Part shown: positions 56,140 through 64,000 of the stretch, piece by piece
How the letters are laid out: each line of letters opens with the position of its first letter
Position numbering within the stretch: the stretch's first letter is position 1
Assembly: GCA_017311185.1 (NCBI GenBank)
Contig: JAESUZ010001532.1
Span: forward strand, 62,001 to 126,000
Direction of reading: 5' to 3'
DNA: 64,000 nucleotides
Source of the DNA: Proteles cristata cristata
Lineage: Eukaryota; Chordata; Mammalia; Carnivora; Hyaenidae
Translations under genes and position numbers: made by a program
Notes under the pieces: generated by a model
What the model was told of the DNA's origin: nothing
The model's database searches: none
The model's input: the letters and a program-made list of their open reading frames with translations, nothing else

Positions 56140-56440
56140 AATAAAGGTTGAACTCCTTCAATAAAAAAGATTAAAAGTCATTAACAGGAAATTAATGAAA
56201 TGTTTTTTAAAGCAAAATTAGCCAGCACTGGTGGCAATGTGGGGAAGTGGGCACTTTCACACAATGCTGGTAGCAACGTCAAAAGATACAACCTTCCTGA
56301 AGGGCGATTTGTCAATAGAGTACAGTAAACTTTGGACCCTCAATTCCACTTTTAGAAATTCATCCTAAGGAAATTTATACCCAGGATTAGACAAATTTGC
56401 CTTTACTTTCTTGTGTTAATTTCATTTCTTTTTTTTTTTT
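56140..56440 (+). repeat. Ancient L1 fragment, sense
   Basis: GGCAATGTGGGGAAGTGGGC, ACACAATGCTGGTAGC and TAGAAATTCATCCTAAGG match an old L1 3' region. Confidence 0.7.
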
Positions 56441-57149
56441 TATGTTTAAGCCTTTTATTTATTTGGAATTTAATTTAGTATGAAGAAGAAAATGTAATCT
56501 TTTAATTTTTTTATTTTTCCAAATGGCTTACTGGTTCCCAAACACTACTTACTAATCAATCCACGCTTTGATTTTACATAGCGGAGTTTGGGTTCAAAAT
56601 GTAATCCACTGCCCCTCAGGCTACATTTGAGGAAATCCTGTTTCCTCCCTCAAGCCTATGAGATAACAAATATGTCAGTTCCCCTTTTTTTACTTTGTTT
56701 CTACGAATTCCTTCTTTCCAAACTCTGCAAGGCCACTAGTTTGGTTCTATAGAAATTTCCAGGGCCCAAAGACAAAGCAGAACTCGCTAATATGGGGAAA
56801 TCTGGGAAATGCTCACCAATTCAGTTAAGCCTACTCTATATGGTGACTCAAACTATCTACAGATTAAATCATCATTTTCCTCCCCAAACCATTTCCTCCT
56901 CTAGATTTCTTTATTTCTGTTGTGTCGATGTCATCCTAGAGTTCTCCTTCTGTTCTCCTGCACATCCAGGACGCATCACATCAGTTTTTCCTTTCCTGTA
57001 TGGGCTTCTCAGGAGACCCTGTGGCACCCTGTTGCACCCCACGTCTGCTCCCCTCAGCCCAGGCTCTTCTGAGAGCCTGTCACCAGGAGGAGCAGACCAA
57101 TCCCCCAGATTCACTCACTTCCTGGACTAATCCGTTAAACTCACCACCG
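56441..57149. other. No recognised feature
   Basis: T-rich start, then unique-looking sequence; the 112-codon + frame at 56792-57130 has no family match. Confidence 0.4.
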
Positions 57150-57420
57150 TGAGAATCTTCCGCATCACATCACTGCTCTGCTCAAAACACCGAGGTGTTC
57201 CTTGTTGCTCATAAATGAAAGTCCAGGCATCACACTAGGCAAGGCCCAATACAATTTGATCCCACCCTACCTACCTCTCCAATCTTTTCTTATTCCAACA
57301 GAGCGCTCTGTCTCTTAATATTACACTAAGTGTTTGTTTCCTCTTCCACCTCTAGTCTGAACTGGATTTAAGGATATTTATTCAAGTATTGAACACAATG
57401 TTAATACTGCCCGAACTTCA
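57150..57420 (+). repeat. L2 LINE 3' part, sense
   Basis: ATCACTGCTCTGCTCAAAAC, GGCAAGGCCCAATACAATTT and CCCACCCTACCTACCTCTCC follow L2 order. Confidence 0.75.
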
Positions 57421-58360
57421 TTTTTAAAATTTTAAATCTTGTTGCACCTTAATCTCCATGCATTTGCTTTTCTCCGGGGGTCAGTAGCACTCACAAAAGC
57501 AAAATTCCCAGGCCCAAAGTAAAGCGATGCTTTTTTCCAAACTCATCTTTGAAAAGACATAAATGCCTGCAAGTTGAGCCATATTAAGTCCTGGAAATTT
57601 TGCACCAGAGATTTATCAGACCATGTTCCTCCAAGTCAAGAAGGATCGGGGGGCACAAGAGGACACTGGGTGACTGAAAATAAAGTGCTGAAACAAGGTC
57701 AGAAGAAGCTGGAAGGAGCAATAAGCCATGCCACAAGTGAGCCAGCCAGGACCCTGACTGCACTGGGAAGGGTGCGGCACACCAACCGCATCTGCACATG
57801 GACGGACCAGTGCGGTCAGCTCTCTTGACTCCCAGGACTCCACATTCCATGTTTCCTTCTGCCATGCCTGGCTTCTGCTTCCCGGTCACCCTGACTGCCA
57901 CTCCTGGGTGCACACATGCTGACTGGTGGGTGTGCCTCACCCCCACACCCAACCCTGGGCCTCTCACCCACTCTCAAGATGTCCATGCCTCTTCCAAGCC
58001 CCAAACTCATGAATGCAAGTCCCATGGGATTTGCCTCACGGGATCCTCACAATCGACACTATTATCTCCAATTCTGCCAGCATTTCTTTCAGAAAACTGT
58101 TTCAGTTTTCCTCACTGCTGCTTCCAGAATATGTATAATTTAAATATCCATCTAAGGGGGTGCACTTTTCTTTGAGCCATCTATCTTCCTCATGCCCCAC
58201 CTCTAACCAATCACCAAGGTGTGATGATTCCACACTTCTAATAATTCAAATGTATCCAGTCCCTTCCATCTCCACAAGTCCAAAGCCATCCTCATTTCTC
58301 ACTCAGTTCATTAACCTTTTCCCCACATTTGCTCTCTCCTCTTTAGAATCCAGACAGATG
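57421..58360. other. No recognised feature
   Basis: GC-richer stretch (57600-58030) with overlapping frames of 125-127 codons on opposite strands; mutual shadows with no family match. Confidence 0.4.
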
Positions 58361-58567
58361 TTTTATTTTTTATGTATTTATTTTGAGAGAGAGAGAGCAC
58401 CAATGGGGGAGGAATAGACAGGGGGGAGAGAGAAAGAGAATCTCAAGCAGGCTCCACACTGTCAGTGCATAGCCTGATGTGGGGCTCAAATCCACGAACC
58501 ATGAGATCATGACAGGAGCCGAATCCAAGAGTTGGATGCTTAACTGACTGAGCCACCCAGGTGCCCC
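58361..58567 (-). mobile_element. CanSINE, antisense
   Basis: TTATTTTGAGAGAGAGAGAG tail side and GAGCCACCCAGGTGCCCC head side. Confidence 0.92.
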
Positions 58568-58579
58568 AGCAGACACAAA

Positions 58580-59130
58580 ACTAATTTTGCCACTCCCCTG
58601 CTTAAAACACTTCAAAACTGCCTTCATGATGAATCCAGAGTCTTTAACCTGTTGACTATGACCTGGCTATGCCCACCTCTTGAGCAGTATCTCCTGCCAC
58701 TTTGCACCTCAGTCTCTGGGTTTCTGCCACACTGGCCCTTGCTGGCTTCTCTAATACCAACAATGTTCTAGCCTTGGGGCCTATGCACTTGCAGCTCCCA
58801 TTACCTGAGACACAAATCTCTTTCCCTACATCTACCGGCACCTTCATCTGGCTAAATCTTACCCTTCCGATCCATGATGCTGCTTTCTCTGGAGACTTTC
58901 TGTGACCTTTCAGAGTAGATTAGGTTCTCCTCCCTGCTCCTACCCTCGCATATATCTTTACAGCATCCCACACTACTCTTTTCTTAAAAACCACCACAAC
59001 TATGATCATATGTGCTTCTCCACTAACAGAGATGTTCTATGAGGTTCAGAACCAGGTTTATCTCAATCACCACTCAGTTCTCAGCTCCAAGGATGTTTCT
59101 AGATCAAGGAGTACCATCTTCTATGAATAA
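58580..59130 (+). repeat. L2 LINE 3' part, sense
   Basis: CCACTCCCCTGCTTAAAACA, CTATGACCTGGCTATGCCC, TTCTGCCACACTGGCCCTTG and GGGCCTATGCACTTGCAG follow the L2 order closely. Confidence 0.85.
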
Positions 59131-59311
59131 GTGCATGAACTGATAATCCTTAATAATCATCCTAGTCTAATATAACCACTACAGACAAGCTTTCATTCTA
59201 CTTAGAATTCCTTTAACTATAATCTGATTTTGGGTTAGCCACACTTGAAATTCCTTGCAGCAAATCTATGTTTTTCGTTCTATGCCAAGGAGGGGCCTGG
59301 ACTAGCAGAGT

Positions 59312-59585
59312 AAAGGAAGGTCTAATTTCAAAAAAAAGGTGGGGGGGAGGTACCCGGGTGGCTCAGTTGGTTGGGTGGCCGACTTCAGCTCAGGTCACGA
59401 TCTCACGGTTTGTGGGTTCGAGTCCCTCGTTGGGCTCTGTGTTGACAGCTAGCTCAGAGCCTGGAGGTGTTTCAGATTCCGTGTCTCCCTCTCTCTCTGG
59501 CCCTCCCCTTCTCACTCTGTCTCTCTCTCTCAGAAATAAATAAAAAGTTAAAAAAAAATTTTTTTAAAGAAAGGTCTAAATTCCA
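59312..59585 (+). mobile_element. CanSINE, sense
   Basis: AAAGGAAGGTCTAATTTCA (59312-59330) and a similar copy at 59566-59585 flank it; GGTACCCGGGTGGCTCAG head, B box GGGTTCGAGTCC. Confidence 0.92.
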
Positions 59586-59679
59586 AAGATAAGGGAAAAG
59601 GTATAAATTCCAAAGGAGACACAGTCTAAGCAAAGGTACCAAATCAGGAGAATGTTGGACATTTGGGAAGAAAGGAAAC

Positions 59680-59835
59680 TAACACTAAACTAGACACTCT
59701 CACAAACACAACCTCATTTAATCCTTCCAAAACCCTATGAAGTAAGAATTATTAGTCCAGTTTTAGAGATGAGGCAACCAAAGCTCTAAAAGTTAAGTAA
59801 CTTGCCCAAGGCCACACAATAGGAGACACTAACAT
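59680..59835 (+). repeat. MIR SINE
   Basis: CTCATTTAATCCTTCCAAAA, TTTTAGAGATGAGGCAACC and TAACTTGCCCAAGGCCACAC. Confidence 0.92.
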
Positions 59836-59844
59836 GATATTCTA

Positions 59845-60090
59845 TGCCTTTGCCTTTACTCATCCGATTTCCTCAGCCTGGAATATCCACTCTCCACTAT
59901 CTCTCTGAACCTACCTCTTCAAGTCACAGCTAAAATGAAGCCTCCACAAATTCTTCTCTAATTCTCTGTGTTAGCTTTAGCTGCTCGCTTCCCATCTGTC
60001 TGCTCTGCCTCTACTACAGGATTCTTTTATTCTGCTTGCCCTACAGTCATCAGCACAGGTCTTCCCCACAAGCTGGAAGCTTACTAAGGG
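59845..60090 (+). repeat. L2 LINE 3' end, sense
   Basis: CCTCAGCCTGGAATATCCAC, CAAGTCACAGCTAAAATGAAG and ACAAGCTGGAAGCTTACTAAG. Confidence 0.82.
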
Positions 60091-60849
60091 CAAGTGGGGT
60101 TCTTTTTCAGCCTCTTCCCCATGGCTTCTGATACAACACCTCACCGCGAAGCAGATTCCTAAGCCGGCCTCAGAAGGGTTCATGCAACTCTGCTATGTGG
60201 GAACTCCTGCTCTCTTCTGCCCCTCAGGTCCTGCTCCTGAGACCAGGCCCTCTCAGACTGCTCTTCCTCTCCCAGGGGAGCCACAGTGCCTTTGAGTATC
60301 CCTGAGGGGGACATCATGACCTACTGGGAACTGCACTGAGATCCCTTGGAGGACAGGGGCAGAAACAAGAAAGTTGGATCACATTTCTTCCTTGGATGTT
60401 CTTTTTTTTTTTCATCAAAATACTCCAAAAGTAGTCTAACCTTTTGACTCAGAAACATAAACTTCCTTTTCTTAAGGGTAATCAAGGCCCCAGATGATCC
60501 TTCATCTATATTAAGCCTGAGTCATCATCAGTGGAGTAAAATGATCATTTCCCTCTAATTTATCAGCAACTGTTATCTATTTCTGTACTAGAAATGTTAT
60601 TTGTTTCTATTTATACTCAGTGACAAATCAAATGGGCCACAGAAGTAATGAAAAAGCATGTACACATTTGTAACGCAACTGTACATATGACAGAGAAAGA
60701 CTCTACAAAAGAATAGTAAGGAATGAATCCAGGAAGTCCTTATGTAACCGAACTTAACACTTCAGGAGCACAGAGGTAGCACGAAGCAGCTCATGGTCAT
60801 GTTCAGGGTAGTCATGAAGTATGGAATGAGCAGCCACAGCTGGAAAAAT
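60091..60849. other. No recognised feature
   Basis: No gene or clear repeat. Confidence 0.4.
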
Positions 60850-60985
60850 CCCAGTAGGCAACCAGGCCAACCTCTTCTCTTTATAGAGAAGGAAACCTCT
60901 AAAACATAATACTGTTGTAGGTCACACAAGCGGTTAGGGTCAAAGCCAGATCAAGTCTCTCACTTTTCCAACCACCCTGTATGCC
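60850..60985 (+). repeat. MIR SINE fragment
   Basis: TTTATAGAGAAGGAAACC and GTAGGTCACACAAGCGGTTA match the MIR 3' half. Confidence 0.65.
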
Positions 60986-62739
60986 ACATCTGCCATCCCC
61001 TGCCCTGTGCCACAGTTGCTCTATTCAGGGGTCCATCCTCCCAGCAGCCAGGAATTCATACCAAAAAGAGGGAGGAGACAACCACACATAGCACTTTGCT
61101 ATTGATTACTGGTATGCATAATAAGTCAGCTTGAATGTTTATAATAAGTCAATGAATGCTTATATTGACGTTTATAAAAAATGCTTTGAAAACCTATAAA
61201 GCACCATATAAATGTTAGATGTTTAATGTAAGTGTTATATGATTTCTATCTGGGATGTTAACTAAACAGTTTATCACTGGCCATTTTATTTTCACATGCT
61301 AACATATCTTTCTATCTGGAATCAGAATTTGGCCAAAATGAAAGCATCTGATTAGGTTGTTGATTCACCTTATCTGAAAAGTCATCTCCCATAGAGTAGA
61401 GAATGTTATAAGAGGAATACTAATCTAAACACAACTCTGTACAAGAAGGAATCAGTTATGTAAAAGAGGAATTTTGAGATAAAGTGCATGTCACCTCAGA
61501 ATTTATAATAGAGAAGGGAAAAGTAGTTATACATAGTAGTAATCAGGATAGGTCAGGTTATACCACAGTAACAAATAAACTCAGAAATCTCATGACTTCA
61601 CACAATTAAAGAATTGTTTCTCATTCATGCAGTCAAATGCAGGTTGCTCTAGTCTCTTACATTTGTAACCACACCTCATCCATTTGTAGCCACACCATCT
61701 GGAACACATGACTTTCAAAATTGCTGCATCAAAGGAAGTTAGAGATGACGGAAGCATTCACTGGCCCTGGATTGCATAAACCTAGAAGTATAAAACATCA
61801 TGTATCACTTCCTGCTCACAGTGCTTTGTCCAAAAAAAAAAAAAAAATCACATGCCCCTAATCCAACTGCAAGGGAGACTAGGAAATGAAGACAGATATT
61901 TGCCAAGTAATCCCACAAATGGATATTTGCTAAGTAGAGTCTACCACATATATGTTCCCCAGATTTCAGGAAAGTAAGTATCAGAATGCTCAGAGTATCC
62001 CATTTGTATAAAAACAAATCTATATATGCCTCGAAAAAATAAAGAATGAAAGAAAATACACCAAAATAGTAATAGTGAATACCTCTGGTGATTTAATTGT
62101 TTATGGGTTTTATTTTCTTTTTATATTTTTTATATTTCCCTAGAAATATTTAATAATTGTGTTTTAGAATCCAAAAAGTAATCCAAGGTTTTTTTAAAAT
62201 TGTGAAACAAGTTCAGACCAGAAACAACTATGACTCCATGTGGAAAATGACTCAAAAAAAGGGAATTTCTTTAAATGCACTTCTAATCACATTTAGCCAG
62301 CAAAAAGAAAAAGTGAGAGACAGGCATGGACTTGACTGTGGTCACACAGGAATCACTCTGATGAACTCTGATTTTAAAGTGCATCTGTGAAAAACAGAAA
62401 GAAGGGCACAGTGCCAACAGAGAAGTCAAAGAGGGGGCACAGCCCTAGGAACACCATTCCAAGAGAAGAGAGAAAGGGAATTTAGAAACAACAACAACAA
62501 CAAAAAAGCACACATATTAGGGAACTAATTTGAGCTAAGGCAAAGAGAGGGAATCACAGTTAAAAGGGGATTTGGTGGCTCAGCATGAAGCTGTCCCTTC
62601 CCACTAAAGGTTTCTGCCAATTTGAATCTCTCTCTCTAGCCACAGCCATCCTCTGCTCTCTGAGTTCCCAGAGCACTCCCCCCCAAGTTTACCCAAAGCT
62701 GAATGGGTAAAGACCTAAGTGAGCTCTACCAGGGCCCTG
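60986..62739. other. No recognised feature
   Basis: AT-rich, includes A-runs at about 61832 and (CAA)n at 62489-62502. No gene seen. Confidence 0.4.
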
Positions 62740-62995
62740 ACTGTTTAGCTCTTGCCTCCCTTCCCATCCTCATCCTGCTACTTCTGGCCCCTGCCTCTCT
62801 GAGCTCCAACTCAAAGCTCTACTTTCACATATTTGATCCCCAGAGCCTTCGCTCAGCCTGGAATTTTCCCTCCTCCCTCCCCATGGAACTACCCACTCCC
62901 AGTCTAAGACTAGCTTCTTTGTTTGTGGCCTTACTCGACTTATCTCAGTCTGTTTATCTGCTTATTTAGGGGATTATTGTTGAATGTTTTCACTG
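62740..62995 (+). repeat. L2-like fragment, sense
   Basis: GCCTTCGCTCAGCCTGGAAT and TCAGTCTGTTTATCTGC resemble L2 3' sequence. Confidence 0.55.
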
Positions 62996-63139
62996 TCAGC
63001 TTCCAGGATAGCAAGAACCATCGCTGGTTATGCTCACTGAATGGGGTTTCGTTCTTTTTATCTCCTTTTGTCACTTTGAGGTAAGAAGGCAGAGGAGACC
63101 TTGTTTCTTCATCTTACCCCTCTTTACTGAGGAGCTGGT

Positions 63140-63300
63140 GTCACTAGACAGTCTGGTATTTTGAACTAGAAATCACGAAATAGAGTTTTCATTTTCACTC
63201 CCACGCTCACACCAACTCTCCATGTGACCTTGCCACCTCGATACTTCCTCTCTCTGAGCCTGTTTATAACATAAGAGTTTACCCGAGATAGTATCTGAGG
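63140..63300 (+). repeat. MIR SINE
   Basis: CATGTGACCTTGCCACCTCG and CTCTCTGAGCCTGTTTATAA follow MIR order. Confidence 0.6.
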
Positions 63301-63419
63301 TGCATCCCTCAATATACCATCTAGGTCCTTCAATACACTAATGAGACAAGGCAGAAAAACTTAGAAATTGAAAAGAGCAAAGAAAAGGAAGATGTCACAC
63401 TAAAAACAGAGACAGCCCA

Positions 63420-63600
63420 TAGTTGCTTGAGCCAAGGCTCTGGTGTCTGAATCTCACTTCAGCAATTTGGTAACCTCGAAATCTTGGACAAATAGGTTGG
63501 TTAATCTCCCTGGACTTTGACTTCCAGTACTATAAAATGTGATAAGAATACCTACCTCATGGGTTTGATGAGAAGATTAAATGAGATAATGTATTATAAT
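63420..63600 (+). repeat. MIR SINE
   Basis: CTGAATCTCACTTCAGCAAT, AATCTCCCTGGACTTTG and TACCTCATGGGTTTGATGAG follow the MIR core. 63601-64000 shows no recognised feature. Confidence 0.85.
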
Positions 63601-64000
63601 CCCAGAAGACTATGTTATATGTTAGGTCTTTTCCTCCTGCCCATCCACTGTCATGGAATTTAAAAGCAGGTTATAATTAAATAAACCATAGGTTAAGACA
63701 AAAGGCTCAGTTGTATCTGTACATAGTGGTTTATGCATACTTTATTCCTCTGAAGAGGCTTTCTACAACCTAAAAACAAATCACCGCATCCCCTGAAAAT
63801 TCACAGGGAAGAGTTGTGTTAATTTTGCATTCAAGCAATGTTGTCAGATCCAACTACATGCAATGATTTCAAAGTTGTTCCCAAAGATGTTTATAGATGT
63901 TTCTCATCTTCATGGTACAATAGCAAGAACATGGCTGAAGTCCCTACCCAGACTCCACTGCTGACCATGCGTTCAACTCTGTTGATCACTTTCACCCTTT

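Noticed and set aside
57584..58175. Overlapping 125-127 codon frames on opposite strands
   Set aside because: GC-rich stretch giving frames on both strands at once, no splice context, no recognised domain.
1..64000. A new prokaryote-like defence or mobile system
   Set aside because: Introns, SINEs, L1, L2 and a cytokine gene show vertebrate nuclear DNA; no operon, CRISPR or phage feature is present.

Overview
This is mammalian nuclear DNA. It is very probably from a feliform (cat-lineage) carnivoran: it carries about two dozen tRNA-Lys-derived carnivore SINEs (CanSINE/SINEC) of the type that begins GGGCGCCTGGGTGGC. It also has carnivore-type L1 3' ends, older L2, MIR and MER5 copies, and no bacterial gene organisation. 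Species cannot be fixed from sequence alone.

The only protein-coding gene I can support is a complete interleukin-1 beta gene (IL1B) on the + strand, at about 18,246-25,045. It has seven exons, all six introns are GT-AG, and the coding sequence is 267 codons (18,765-24,451). There is a TATA box about 31 bp before the inferred start site, an AU-rich destabilising element in the 3' UTR and an AATAAA signal. Both Asp cleavage positions known from human pro-IL-1 beta are kept (Asp26 and Asp115).

Layout: 0-14 kb is old repeat (L2, MIR, MER5) plus SINEs and an older, inverted L1 that has been hit by a younger L1 (4.5-6.6 kb). 14.3-17.5 kb is a SINE/L1/SINE/L1 cluster ending about 780 bp before IL1B. 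17.5-25 kb is the IL1B promoter and gene. 25-30 kb holds L2, ancient L1, a pogo/Tigger-type DNA transposon remnant and SINEs. 30-40 kb holds young SINEs, a long antisense L2 and MER5. 40-43 kb is a nested L1 pair followed by a GC-rich block with about 153-bp imperfect tandem units. 43-45.4 kb is another long antisense L2. 45.4-47.8 kb is the longest repeat-poor stretch and has one unexplained 120-codon open frame. 48-54 kb is mostly L1 with SINE insertions. 54-64 kb is SINE, ancient L1, L2 and MIR.

By human gene order, IL1A would be expected beyond the right edge and the IL-36/IL-37 cluster beyond the left edge. Neither is visible here. I found no CRISPR, operon, tRNA, rRNA or convincing new gene system. 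The most interesting content is the structure of the IL1B locus and the nested retrotransposon history around it.
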